Of a DNA stretch of 38,569 nucleotides, positions 23,332 to 35,649 are shown one piece after another (position 1 is the stretch's first letter; every line of letters starts with the position of its first letter). This stretch comes from Rhodocyclales bacterium (GTDB lineage: Bacteria; Pseudomonadota; Gammaproteobacteria; Burkholderiales; Rhodocyclaceae), in assembly GCA_016192435.1 (NCBI GenBank), contig JACPUD010000025.1:1-38569 (forward strand). The letters run 5' to 3'. The translations under genes were made by a program, and so were the position numbers. Below the pieces are notes generated by a model. The model searched no databases. It saw nothing but the letters and a program-made list of their open reading frames with translations, and was not told the origin of the DNA.

Positions 23332-24627
23332 ATGCACGCCAGCCTTTCCTTCGATCAGGCACCTCCCATATCGGTGCCCTACCGCTTCTTCATAGCGGCG
23401 CCGTGGTTCGGCGCGCTGGCCGGCCTTCTGCTGGCACTGTCGGGCGGCGCAGCCCTGGCCTCGCGGTGGACGCCGGAGGCCTTGGCGCTGACGCATCTGG
23501 TCGGCGTCGGCTTCATGCTCCAGGCGATGTGTGGGGCACTGTTTCAGTTCATTCCGGTTGCCGTCGGCGGCAATGTCTGGCGCCCGAAACTGGTCGCCAA
23601 TACCGTGCAACCGTTGCTGCTGTTGGCTACGCTCCTGTTGGTCGCAGGTTTGCTGTTCAGCCGCCCGCTGTTTCTATCTTTCGCGGTTCCCTTGTTCCTG
23701 CTGTCACTGGGGGGCTTCGTTGCGGTGGTCGCGCTGGCGCTGTGGCAGACCCCCGCGACCGGCATGACTTTATGGTCGATGCGCATGGCGATCGGCGCGC
23801 TGGCGGTTACCGTGCTGCTCGGCTCGCTGCTGGCGGAGGCGCTGGCGCATGGCCTCGCCCTGCCGATCATCGATCTGACGAATGTGCATCTGGCATGGGG
23901 CCTCGGTGCCTGGGCACTGATGTTGCTGGCGGGTGTGTCCTACCATGTGGTGCCGATGTTCCAGCTGACGAAACCCTATCCGCTGTGGTTCACCCATTGG
24001 TTTGGGCCTGTCCTGCTGCTTTTGGTAATCGCCTGGTCATCGCGGCTGCTGCTCGACGACGCGCGGTGGACGCTGGCGATTGCGCTACCCATCCTGTCCA
24101 TCCTGTCCATCTATGCAGGCATGACCCTGTGGCTGCAGTACACACGGCGCAGGAAAGTCCACGATGCGACGTCGATCTACTTTCGTGTGGCGATGCTGGC
24201 AATGCTGGCCTTCGCCGTCTCCGGCGTGGTGTTTCTGTCATACCCGGAATTCGGCAACGATCCGCGCGCCGCTGTTTGGCTGGGAGTGCTGGCTTTCGCC
24301 GGAGTCTTCGTTTCCGCCATCACCGGCATGATGTACAAGATCGCGCCCTTCCTCAACTGGCTGCACTTGCAGCGGCTGGGCGCTCCGATGAACGCCGTGC
24401 CCAACATGAAGAAGATGATTCCGGCCGAGGCCATGACCGGCCAGTTGCGCCTGCATGTGCTCGCAGTGCTATTGTTGCTGGCCGCGGTCTGGCAACCCGG
24501 CTTGGCCCGCCTGGCCGGCATAGCCTTCGCGGCCTCATGCGCCTGGCTGGGCTGGAATCTGATCGGTGCAGTCCGGCGCTACCGGAGCTTCAGAGATCAA
24601 ATTCGCGAAGTCGTTTTACGTCGTTGA
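23332..24627 (+). CDS. Polytopic membrane protein, distant subunit I/NnrS-like
   Basis: A 431-residue very hydrophobic protein with about 11-12 membrane helices. In-membrane histidines are H55 (THLVGVGF), H186 (NVHLAWG) and H205 (SYHVVPMF). Three helices each end in an aromatic-x-x-P pattern (LFQFIPV, VSYHVVP, MMYKIAP), and the first two begin with His. This resembles the helix II/VI pattern of heme-copper oxidase subunit I as seen in ccoN here, and of NnrS. I infer a heme-binding membrane protein of that wider group; a specific name is not justified. It follows the DUF2249 gene by 14 bases. The 3' end overlaps the convergent dnr-like gene by 38 bases. No clear Shine-Dalgarno is seen. Confidence 0.75.
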   Translation: MHASLSFDQAPPISVPYRFFIAAPWFGALAGLLLALSGGAALASRWTPEALALTHLVGVGFMLQAMCGALFQFIPVAVGGNVWRPKLVANTVQPLLLLATLLLVAGLLFSRPLFLSFAVPLFLLSLGGFVAVVALALWQTPATGMTLWSMRMAIGALAVTVLLGSLLAEALAHGLALPIIDLTNVHLAWGLGAWALMLLAGVSYHVVPMFQLTKPYPLWFTHWFGPVLLLLVIAWSSRLLLDDARWTLAIALPILSILSIYAGMTLWLQYTRRRKVHDATSIYFRVAMLAMLAFAVSGVVFLSYPEFGNDPRAAVWLGVLAFAGVFVSAITGMMYKIAPFLNWLHLQRLGAPMNAVPNMKKMIPAEAMTGQLRLHVLAVLLLLAAVWQPGLARLAGIAFAASCAWLGWNLIGAVRRYRSFRDQIREVVLRR

Positions 24628-25294
24628 TGGTGATTTGCTTGCCGCTGACGTTGATCAAACCGTTGCTTGAGAGATCGTGAAAAATTCGCGAAAGAGTTTC
24701 CGGAGTCAGATTCAGCCGCGAAGCGATCACCTGTTTCGAGGTCGGCAGCGAAATGTCGAAGGAACCCTGGCCGGATTCACTCTGCGGACACTGCTGCAAC
24801 AGATAGCCGACCACGCGCTGCGCGGAGGAACGCAGGGAATAGGTTTCGACGTCCTGCACCAGCGAATGCAGTCGCATCGAGAGTCCCGCCAGCATCCGGC
24901 GGGCGAACAGCGGGTCGTTTTCCAGGAGTTCGAATACCGGACCGCTGGCAATGTGGAGCAGCAAGCTATCGACCAGGCCCTCGGCAAATACCGGGCAGGG
25001 CCGATTAAGGAACATGATCGCTTCGCCAAAGCTCTGGCGCGGCCCCACGATCTGCATCACCTTTTCGTTGCCTTGCGACGAAGGAAAGGCCAGCTTGATC
25101 TGGCCGAACACGACCACAAAAAATCCCTTTGCCGGATCGCCTTTCTGGAACAGCATTTCACCTTTGGCAAGTCGTCGCTCGCGACACGCTGTTTCGAGCG
25201 CGGCGATCTGCTCCGGGGCAAGTTCCTGGAACAGCGGCAGGCGGGAAAGTATCTGGGGGATGTCGAGCTTAGTTTCGTGCATGGTATCGTGCAA
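24590..25294 (-). CDS. DNR/NnrR-type Crp/Fnr regulator
   Basis: A Crp/Fnr protein of about 234 residues without the FNR cysteine cluster. The effector domain (about 15-140) contains KGFFVVVFGQIKLAF and FGEAIMF. The helix-turn-helix is SKQVIASRLNLTPETLSRIF, with an ETLSR recognition helix suited to TTGAT half-sites. Lack of cluster ligands plus its place beside nnrS fits DNR/NnrR heme-dependent NO sensors of denitrification. A TTG at 25294 has a GAAGAG upstream; ATG 25282 is the alternative start. It probably activates nnrS and perhaps the hemerythrin operon. Confidence 0.83.
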   Translation of the reverse strand: MHDTMHETKLDIPQILSRLPLFQELAPEQIAALETACRERRLAKGEMLFQKGDPAKGFFVVVFGQIKLAFPSSQGNEKVMQIVGPRQSFGEAIMFLNRPCPVFAEGLVDSLLLHIASGPVFELLENDPLFARRMLAGLSMRLHSLVQDVETYSLRSSAQRVVGYLLQQCPQSESGQGSFDISLPTSKQVIASRLNLTPETLSRIFHDLSSNGLINVSGKQITINDVKRLREFDL

Positions 25295-25341
25295 GTGAAT
25301 ACTCTTCGTTTATCAATCGAACCATACCACGCATCGCCCCG

Positions 25342-26571
25342 GTGTCGACGATCATGATGCGCTGGTCGGTATTCATCTCCGCACCGCACCGCGTGATGTT
25401 CCTCGCAGGAACGGTGCAGGCCTTGGCTGTAATGGCTTTCTGGTCGCTGGATGTCGGTGCGCATTATGCCGGACTCTGGCCGGCGCCGGCGTGGCCCTTG
25501 CTGGCCCATTTTCCCGCTTATCTACTGCACGCGATGTTGACCGCCTGCGGCGTGTTTCCCCTGTTCATTTTCGGTTTCATCCTGACTGCCGGACCGCGTT
25601 GGCAGGGCGGCGGCGATTTGCCGCGGCGTGATTTTGTCCCGGCTTTCCTGCTGCTGGCCAGCGGCTGGCTCGTGGTCTGGGCAGCCCTGGTGCTGCCGGG
25701 ATTGCTGGTCGTGGGACTGGCGTCGGTACTGGGCGGCTGGGTCGCGGTGGCCTTGACACTGACGCGGATTACCCGCTTGCGGACGACGGAGCGCGAGCAC
25801 ATTATCTATGTTGCGCTCGCCGCCTGGCTTGGCGCGGCAGGGCTGGCGGCTTTTCTGGTATTTGCCGCGGGCGGCGCGATCATTTGGGCGCGTCTGGCGA
25901 TTTCGCTGGTTGTCTGGGGATTCCTGTTGCCGGTTTTTCTCACCGTGGCGCACCGCATGCTGCCTTTCTTCACCAGTGCGATGGTGCGGCCCTATGTTCT
26001 GCACCGCCCGGCGTGGACACTGCGCGTGCTGCTGGGCGCCAGCGCGGCGCACGGCGCCCTGGCCATGCTCGATCGACCGCAATGGCTCTGGCTGGCTGAC
26101 CTGCCGGCGATGCTCGCTGCGGGCCGCTTGAGCTGGCTTTGGTGGAACCGTGCGGTAATCGATAACCGCATGCTGGCCGTCCTGCATGTCGCCTTTGCCT
26201 GGGTAGCCCCGGCATTTGCCCTGTTTGCGTTGCAGAGCCTGCTGTGGACCACGATGCCCGGCCTGCTCGGACAGGCCCCGCTGCATGCGCTGACCCTGGG
26301 GTTCTTTGCCTCGATGCTGATCGGCATGGCGTCGCGGGTAACGCTGGGCCATTCCGGCCAGCCGGTGGCGGCCGACAAGGTGATGTGGGCTGCCTTCCGC
26401 AGCATGCAGGGGGCGGCGATATTGCGCGTCGCCAGCGAACTGCCGGCACTGCCCGGCGCGCAGGTCCTGATGTGGTTGTCGACGGTGCTCTGGCTCGCGG
26501 CTTTCGCGCTCTGGGCTGGCCGCTATGCGCCGGCTTTCTGGCGTCCGCGTTCCGACGGCAGATCGGGCTAG
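25342..26571 (+). CDS. nnrS: NnrS family heme- and copper-containing membrane protein
   Basis: A 409-residue (from GTG 25342) polytopic protein with about 12 helices. The APHRVMFLAG start, LLHAMLTACGVFPLF, and HALTLGFFASMLIGMASRVTLGHSG are NnrS signatures, including conserved His residues. NnrS protects against nitrosative stress during denitrification and is usually under NnrR/DNR control; the DNR-like regulator is divergent to it, 47 bases away. ATG 25354 or 25357 are possible starts; none has a strong Shine-Dalgarno. Confidence 0.9.
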   Translation: MSTIMMRWSVFISAPHRVMFLAGTVQALAVMAFWSLDVGAHYAGLWPAPAWPLLAHFPAYLLHAMLTACGVFPLFIFGFILTAGPRWQGGGDLPRRDFVPAFLLLASGWLVVWAALVLPGLLVVGLASVLGGWVAVALTLTRITRLRTTEREHIIYVALAAWLGAAGLAAFLVFAAGGAIIWARLAISLVVWGFLLPVFLTVAHRMLPFFTSAMVRPYVLHRPAWTLRVLLGASAAHGALAMLDRPQWLWLADLPAMLAAGRLSWLWWNRAVIDNRMLAVLHVAFAWVAPAFALFALQSLLWTTMPGLLGQAPLHALTLGFFASMLIGMASRVTLGHSGQPVAADKVMWAAFRSMQGAAILRVASELPALPGAQVLMWLSTVLWLAAFALWAGRYAPAFWRPRSDGRSG

Positions 26572-26576
26572 CCCTC

Positions 26577-26966
26577 ATGTATATCCTGGTAAAATACGTA
26601 CATGTCATCAGCGTGGTGCTGAGTCTGACCGGCTTTTTTTTGCGCGGCGTATTGATGATTCGCGATTCGCCGCTGTTGACAGCGCGCTGGGTCAAGGTCT
26701 TGCCCCATATCAACGACACGCTGCTGCTGGTTGCCGCGCTGACCCTGGCGGCAATGTCCGGCCAGTATCCGTTCGTCGTCGACTGGGTCACGGCGAAGGT
26801 GCTGGGTGTGATCGCCTACATCATCCTCGGCATCCTGGCGCTGCGGGAGGCGAGCACGCGACGGATGCGCATTATTTGCTGGCTGGCTTCGATGGCGGTT
26901 TTCGGCTGGATCGTCTCGGTGGCGCTGACGCGCCAGTCGCTGGGCTTTCTGGCGGCAATGGCCTAG
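26577..26966 (+). CDS. SirB2 family membrane protein
   Basis: A 129-residue protein with four membrane helices. MYILVKYVHVISVVLSLTGF at the start, FFLRG, and KVLPHINDTLLLVAALTLA are typical SirB2 features. Function is not established. It starts five bases after the nnrS stop, so it is co-transcribed with nnrS. Its TAG stop shares the CTAG palindrome with the stop of the convergent fnr gene. Confidence 0.85.
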   Translation: MYILVKYVHVISVVLSLTGFFLRGVLMIRDSPLLTARWVKVLPHINDTLLLVAALTLAAMSGQYPFVVDWVTAKVLGVIAYIILGILALREASTRRMRIICWLASMAVFGWIVSVALTRQSLGFLAAMA

Positions 26967-27721
26967 CCGAGGCGACCGTCGGCTGGCGTCAGCAGGGTCT
27001 TGAGGCGGGGAATGTCCAGAATCCGGATGTGCTTTTGTTGCACCGAAATCAGGCCTTCGTCCTGAAAGCGGGAAAAGGCGCGGCTCACGGTTTCGAGCTT
27101 GAGGCCTAGATAGGAGCCGATTTCCTCGCGCGTCATGCGCAGATGGAACTCGGCCGGCGAATAGCCGCGAGCGTTGAAGCGCTGCGAAAGATTCAGCAGG
27201 AAGGCCGCCAGGCGTTCCTCCGCGCGCATCGTCCCCAGCAGCATCATGACGCCGTGGTCGCGCACGATCTCGCGACTCATGACCTTGTGCAGGTGATGCT
27301 GCAGCGAGTGAATTTCGCTGGAAAGCATTTCCAGTTCGGTGAACGGGATCAGGCAGACTTCGCTGTCTTCCAGGGCCACGGCGTTGCAGGTGTGCACTTC
27401 GGTGCTGATGCCGTCCATGCCCAGAATCTCGCCGGCCATCTGGAAGCCCGTCACCTGGTCGCGGCCGTCTTCGGTCAGTACGTCGGTCTTGAAAAAACCG
27501 GCCTTGACCGCGAAAATGGATTCGAAGGCTTCGCCTGCGCGATAGAGGTGCTGACCACGCTTCAACTTGCGCCCGCCACCGATCAGATTGTCAAGACGAG
27601 CCATGTCCTCATCCAAAAGGCCGAACGGCAGACACAGCTCGCGCAGGTTGCACTGCGAACAGGCGACCTTGAGCCCTGGGGTGATGAGCGGGACTACATT
27701 CTGTTTGACGTTTGCATGCAC
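26963..27721 (-). CDS. fnr: FNR/ANR oxygen-sensing regulator (canonical)
   Basis: A 252-residue Crp/Fnr protein. Cluster ligands are C21, C24 and C30 (CSQCNLRELC) plus a fourth Cys in SEVCLIPF. The recognition helix reads ETVSR, the classical FNR type for TTGAT-N4-ATCAA. It is the probable activator of the ccoN, usp, hemN and small-RNA boxes in this window. It is divergent to hemN with a perfect FNR box between them, allowing autoregulation. The fnr-hemN-TauE/SafE arrangement also occurs in Pseudomonas (anr-hemN). Confidence 0.93.
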   Translation of the reverse strand: MHANVKQNVVPLITPGLKVACSQCNLRELCLPFGLLDEDMARLDNLIGGGRKLKRGQHLYRAGEAFESIFAVKAGFFKTDVLTEDGRDQVTGFQMAGEILGMDGISTEVHTCNAVALEDSEVCLIPFTELEMLSSEIHSLQHHLHKVMSREIVRDHGVMMLLGTMRAEERLAAFLLNLSQRFNARGYSPAEFHLRMTREEIGSYLGLKLETVSRAFSRFQDEGLISVQQKHIRILDIPRLKTLLTPADGRLG

Positions 27722-27753
27722 GCTTGTCGCGCTACCGGTTTAAGGGTAGCCCT

Positions 27754-27767
27754 TTGATATTTATCAA
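27754..27767. promoter_or_regulatory. Perfect FNR box between fnr and hemN
   Basis: TTGATATTTATCAA matches all ten consensus bases and lies 33 bases from the fnr start and 80 from the hemN start. The nearest -10-like element for hemN is TATAGA at 27795-27800, five bases further than the class II distance. The box may therefore act differently on hemN, or repress fnr. Confidence 0.8.
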
Positions 27768-27847
27768 TGCAACTTATTCGCGATTGCGGCATCGTATAGA
27801 CTTGCGGTGGATGTGCCACCCTTGCCTCAATCTCGTACCTTTAGCCA

Positions 27848-29236
27848 ATGGATTATCAGGAACTCATTTTTGACCCGGAAGTCATTCGGCGTTTCGACGT
27901 AAATGGCCCGCGATATACCTCGTATCCGACTGCCGACCGATTCGTCGAGGCCTTTGGCGCCGACGATTACGTGCGCTGGCTGGGCAAGAGAACGGTGGGT
28001 GGCATAGGTCGACCTTTGTCATTATACGTCCACATCCCCTTCTGCAACACCATCTGCTATTACTGCGCCTGCAACAAGATCATCACCAAGGACCACGGGC
28101 GTTCCGCCAAGTACATCAAGTACTTGAGCAAGGAAATCGCCATGCAGGAGGGTGCCCTGGAAGGCAGCCGCGACGTGGTCCAGCTGCATTTCGGCGGCGG
28201 TACGCCGACATTCCTCAGCAACGATGAAATGCGCCGGCTGATGGATATCATCCGCAAGCATTTCCGCCTGCTGCCCGGCGGTGAATACTCGATCGAAGTC
28301 GACCCACGCAAGGTCGATCGCGAAACCGTGAAGCTGCTCGGCGAATTGGGCTTCAACCGCATGAGCGTCGGCGTCCAGGATTTTTCGCCCGAAGTTCAGG
28401 TCGCCGTGAACCGCGTGCAAAGTCTCGAAGAAACCAAGCTGGTGATCGATTCGGCGCGCGAGTTCGGTTTCAAGGGCATCTCGGTCGATCTGATCTACGG
28501 CCTGCCCAAGCAAAATGTGATCAGCTTCAACCATACGCTGGACGAGGTTCTCAAGCTCGATCCGGACCGCCTGTCGATCTACAACTATGCGCACCTGCCG
28601 AGCCTGGCCAAGCCGCAGCGGCGCATCAACGAAGCCGATCTGCCGTCGCCCGATGCGCGCCTGCAGATCCTGCAGCTGGCGATTCGCCGCCTGACCGAGG
28701 CGGGATACGTTTTCATCGGCATGGACCACTTCGCCAAACCGAACGACGAACTTGCCGTGGCCCAGCGCCAGGGCCGCCTGCATCGCAATTTTCAGGGTTA
28801 CTCGACCCATGCCGAAGCCGACCTGATGGCCTTCGGCGTGTCCGCGATCGGCAAGGTCGGGCCGAGTTATTGCCAGAATGTGCGCACGCTCGACGAGTAT
28901 TACGACAGCCTCGACCAGGGCGTGCTGCCGATTTTCCGCGGCATCGAGCTCAACGCCGACGACCTCTTGCGCCGCAGCATCATCCAGGCGCTGATGTGCC
29001 ACTTCGAGCTTTCGATCGAATCCATCGAAATCGCCCACCTGATCGACTTCAAGTCGTATTTCGCCGAAGAACTGGCGGACCTGCGCGAAATGGAAAAGGG
29101 CGGCCTGCTCACCATCGACGACCAGTGGATCAGCGTCCAGCCGCGCGGCCGCCTGCTGGTACGCGGCATCGCCATGGCTTTCGACCGCTATCTGCGCACC
29201 GACCGCGAACGCGTCCGCTATTCCAAAGTCATTTGA
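27848..29236 (+). CDS. hemN: Oxygen-independent coproporphyrinogen III oxidase (radical SAM)
   Basis: A 462-residue radical SAM protein. The cluster motif is CNTICYYCAC near residues 66-75 (C-x3-C-x2-C plus the extra Cys of HemN). GGGTPT near 119 and the N-terminal NGPRYTSYPTADRF substrate segment mark it as true HemN rather than HemW. It converts coproporphyrinogen III to protoporphyrinogen IX without O2, supplying heme for cbb3 and other hemoproteins under oxygen limitation. It stands behind the FNR box at 27754. Confidence 0.96.
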   Translation: MDYQELIFDPEVIRRFDVNGPRYTSYPTADRFVEAFGADDYVRWLGKRTVGGIGRPLSLYVHIPFCNTICYYCACNKIITKDHGRSAKYIKYLSKEIAMQEGALEGSRDVVQLHFGGGTPTFLSNDEMRRLMDIIRKHFRLLPGGEYSIEVDPRKVDRETVKLLGELGFNRMSVGVQDFSPEVQVAVNRVQSLEETKLVIDSAREFGFKGISVDLIYGLPKQNVISFNHTLDEVLKLDPDRLSIYNYAHLPSLAKPQRRINEADLPSPDARLQILQLAIRRLTEAGYVFIGMDHFAKPNDELAVAQRQGRLHRNFQGYSTHAEADLMAFGVSAIGKVGPSYCQNVRTLDEYYDSLDQGVLPIFRGIELNADDLLRRSIIQALMCHFELSIESIEIAHLIDFKSYFAEELADLREMEKGGLLTIDDQWISVQPRGRLLVRGIAMAFDRYLRTDRERVRYSKVI

Positions 29237-29255
29237 CGCCGGATGACACCTCGCG

Positions 29256-29972
29256 GTGCCTGACAGCGGTTTTCTCGCAGTCTTTCTGATCGGCCTGCTG
29301 GGTGGGGTGCACTGCGCCGGCATGTGCGGCGGCATCGTTTCCGCGCTGACGCTGCAAATACCGGACAAGCCAGGCGCTGCGGGTCCGGCATGGACCATCC
29401 ACCTCGCCTACAACCTCGGCCGCATCGGCAGCTATGCCATCGCCGGCGCCATGATGGGTGCGCTGGGCAGTCTCGGTCTGCTGCTCAACAACGCCTTGCC
29501 GGTGCAGTTGACGCTGTATGTCGCCGCCAACCTGATGATGATCGCGCTCGGTCTTTATCTGACCGGCATCACGGGCGCGCTGGCCTTCACCGAACGTGCC
29601 GGGCAGTGGCTGTGGCGCAGGGTACAGCCGGCGACCAAACGCTTCCTGCCGGTGCGCGGTCCGGCGCAGGCCTTCCCGCTAGGCCTGCTCTGGGGCTGGC
29701 TGCCCTGCGGCCTGGTCTATAGCGTGCTGGCGATGGCCCTGCTGAGCGGCAGCGCAGTGCGCGGCGCGGCGGCGCTGCTGGCCTTCGGCCTGGGAACCCT
29801 GCCCAACCTGATGCTCGCCGGACTCTTGCTGACGCGCTTTCGCAGCGTGATCCAGGGACGTGCGCTGCGACTCGGCTCCGGCATGCTGGTGCTGGGTTTC
29901 GGCGTGTATGGACTGATCAATGCGGCGACCCTGGGCGGCAAGCTCTGGCAGGGGGTCGTCGGCCAGGTTTGA
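29256..29972 (+). CDS. TauE/SafE-like (UreH-type) membrane protein
   Basis: A 238-residue polytopic protein with about six helices and the GGVHCAGMCGG motif near residue 17, plus GWLPCGLVYSVL near 146. These Cys/His motifs in membrane helices characterise the UreH_2/TauE-SafE-like group found beside cbb3 maturation and hemN genes in many proteobacteria. A role in metal or thiol transport linked to oxidase assembly is inferred; the substrate is unknown. It begins with GTG, 20 bases after hemN. Confidence 0.82.
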   Translation: MPDSGFLAVFLIGLLGGVHCAGMCGGIVSALTLQIPDKPGAAGPAWTIHLAYNLGRIGSYAIAGAMMGALGSLGLLLNNALPVQLTLYVAANLMMIALGLYLTGITGALAFTERAGQWLWRRVQPATKRFLPVRGPAQAFPLGLLWGWLPCGLVYSVLAMALLSGSAVRGAAALLAFGLGTLPNLMLAGLLLTRFRSVIQGRALRLGSGMLVLGFGVYGLINAATLGGKLWQGVVGQV

Positions 29973-29997
29973 AGAGTTGGCGCTGATGCTGCGGCGA
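29968..29997 (+). repeat. Interspersed 30-bp repeat, copy B
   Basis: It begins in the stop codon of the TauE/SafE-like gene and lies in the convergent gap before the MerR gene. Core AGTTGGCGCTG, ending GCGGCGA. Confidence 0.5.
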
Positions 29998-30030
29998 ATG
30001 AAGCGTCCCGTTCCCGGCAGCGGAAAGAAT

Positions 30031-30435
30031 TCAGGGTGTCAGCGCCATGCGGATGATGGGGCAGGGCATTTCCTGGCCGCCGCATTCGCATTCATGGACC
30101 AGGTGGCGCAAGGCATCGGCCACCTTTGCCAGTTGTTCGATGCGGGTTTCGATGCTGCGTATCTTCTCGCTGGCCAGGCTGCGTGCCAGGCGATGGTCGC
30201 GCGTGTCGTTGAGCGTCATCAGCTCGGCGATTTCCTCCAGCGTGAAGCCGACGCCCTGGGCGCGCTTGATGAAGTTCAGGCGTTCCAGGTGCAGCGTGTC
30301 GTAGCGGCGATAGCCGGAGACGGCGGGCGGCTCGGCGAGCAGGCCGCGGCGCTGGTAGTAGCGCACCGTCTCGACGCCGACCCCGGCGTCTTTCGCCAGT
30401 TTGCCGATCGTGAAAGTTTGTTCTGAAATTTTCAT
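30031..30435 (-). CDS. MerR-family metal-responsive regulator
   Basis: A 134-residue MerR protein: winged helix-turn-helix at about 8-75 (FTIGKLAKDAGVGVETVRYY), dimer helix about 80-112, and a C-terminal metal loop. C116 and C125 align with MerR C117 and C126, but H81 stands where MerR has C82. An additional Cys is at 118. It is divergent to the P1B ATPase and reads away from a mer-like operator. AGAGG before ATG 30435 supports this start; longer frames would overlap the operator. It probably activates the ATPase on metal binding; the metal (Cu, Hg, Zn or Cd) is not certain. Confidence 0.88.
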   Translation of the reverse strand: MKISEQTFTIGKLAKDAGVGVETVRYYQRRGLLAEPPAVSGYRRYDTLHLERLNFIKRAQGVGFTLEEIAELMTLNDTRDHRLARSLASEKIRSIETRIEQLAKVADALRHLVHECECGGQEMPCPIIRMALTP

Positions 30436-30445
30436 TGAAAACCTC

Positions 30446-30477
30446 TTGACTCCGTACCTAGGTACGGAGTTTAGACT
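30446..30477 (+). promoter_or_regulatory. MerR-type promoter/operator of copA
   Basis: -35 TTGACT (30446-30451) and -10 TAGACT (30472-30477) are separated by 20 bases, the over-long spacer of MerR-activated promoters. A perfect 22-base palindrome with half-site ACTCCGTACCT fills 30449-30470. The half-sites resemble the mercury operator (CCGTAC/GTACGG). Confidence 0.9.
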
Positions 30478-30528
30478 TGCTGCCAAGGAACTTCCAGCCG
30501 CACCTGCGGCCTGATTGGAGAGATGGCG

Positions 30529-32970
<2,442 letters not shown>

Positions 32971-32971
32971 T

Positions 32972-33178
32972 ATGGAAACGACGACAATCAAGGTGGAAGG
33001 CATGTCCTGCGGCGGCTGCGTGAAAAGCGTGACCGGCGTGTTGACTGCGCTCGACGGCGTGGCGAAGGCCGAGGTTTCGCTGGAGCAGAAGCAGGCGGTG
33101 GTGGAGTTCGACGCGGCCAAAGTCACACGCGACCAGCTCAAGGTCGTTATCGAAGACGCGGGCTTCGACGCGAGCTGA
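32972..33178 (+). CDS. copZ: CopZ-like heavy-metal chaperone
   Basis: A 68-residue HMA-fold protein with the GMSCGGC metal motif near residue 10. It carries copper to the ATPase encoded immediately upstream. The start is one base beyond the copA stop, so it is in the same operon. Its GGC after Cys differs from the AAC of the copA domains. Confidence 0.93.
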   Translation: METTTIKVEGMSCGGCVKSVTGVLTALDGVAKAEVSLEQKQAVVEFDAAKVTRDQLKVVIEDAGFDAS

Positions 33179-33222
33179 TCCCGGCGGGAAATGCCTCGCC
33201 CGCGACCGCTTGCGGCGCGGGT

Positions 33223-33252
33223 GTTCGAAAGTTGGCGCTGGCGGCACGGCGG
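33223..33252 (+). repeat. Interspersed 30-bp repeat, copy C
   Basis: In the convergent gap between copZ and katG. Core AGTTGGCGCTG, ending ACGGCGG; its right end forms part of the perfect hairpin at 33241-33272. Confidence 0.45.
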
Positions 33253-33272
33253 CGAAGCTGCCGCCGTGCCGC
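33241..33272. terminator. Perfect 13-bp stem between convergent copZ and katG
   Basis: 33241-33253 pairs perfectly with 33260-33272 around a six-base GAAGCT loop; stem half GCGGCACGGCGGC. It lies between convergent genes and may end both transcripts, but has no U-run in either direction, so intrinsic termination is uncertain. Confidence 0.5.
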
Positions 33273-33331
33273 GGGGGCTTGCTTGCGCCGGCGCCGCGGG
33301 CCGCGCAATGCCGCGCGCATCACCGCCGGGA

Positions 33332-35521
<2,190 letters not shown>

Positions 35522-35562
35522 TTATTCCTCCAACAGGCTGCGCAGCATCCAGGCGGTCTTTT
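35522..35562 (-). pseudogene. Truncated 3' end of a second dps gene
   Basis: These 41 bases match the 3' end of the intact dps gene (35650-35690) at 38 positions and encode the same residues KTAWMLRSLLEE with a TAA stop. All three differences are synonymous. Nothing further of a dps frame continues upstream. The stop lies 12 bases before the katG ATG. It is the remnant of a dps paralog once coupled to katG. Confidence 0.8.
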
Positions 35563-35649
35563 AGCTCCGGCCGCCGCTGCGCGGCTTGACCTGCAAACAT
35601 CGCAGGTCCGCCTTCACTGCAAGACCGCGGTCTTTCGCTGCACGGCATC
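35563..35649. other. Palindrome-rich spacer between dps and the dps remnant
   Basis: It holds hairpin GACCTGC (35588-35594) / GCAGGTC (35602-35608) and a perfect palindrome AAGACCGCGGTCTT (35621-35634). The 9-mer GCGGTCTTT occurs at the remnant breakpoint (35553-35561), in this palindrome (35627-35635) and in intact dps (35681-35689). It may act as a dps terminator or be a recombination scar. Confidence 0.5.

Noticed and set aside
24648-24662. TTGATCAAAC as an FNR box near the dnr-like gene 3' end
   Set aside because: It lies inside coding sequence, lacks a second half-site and is not upstream of a gene.
28022-29398. 458-codon minus-strand frame opposite hemN
   Set aside because: No domain signature; hemN is intact on the plus strand.
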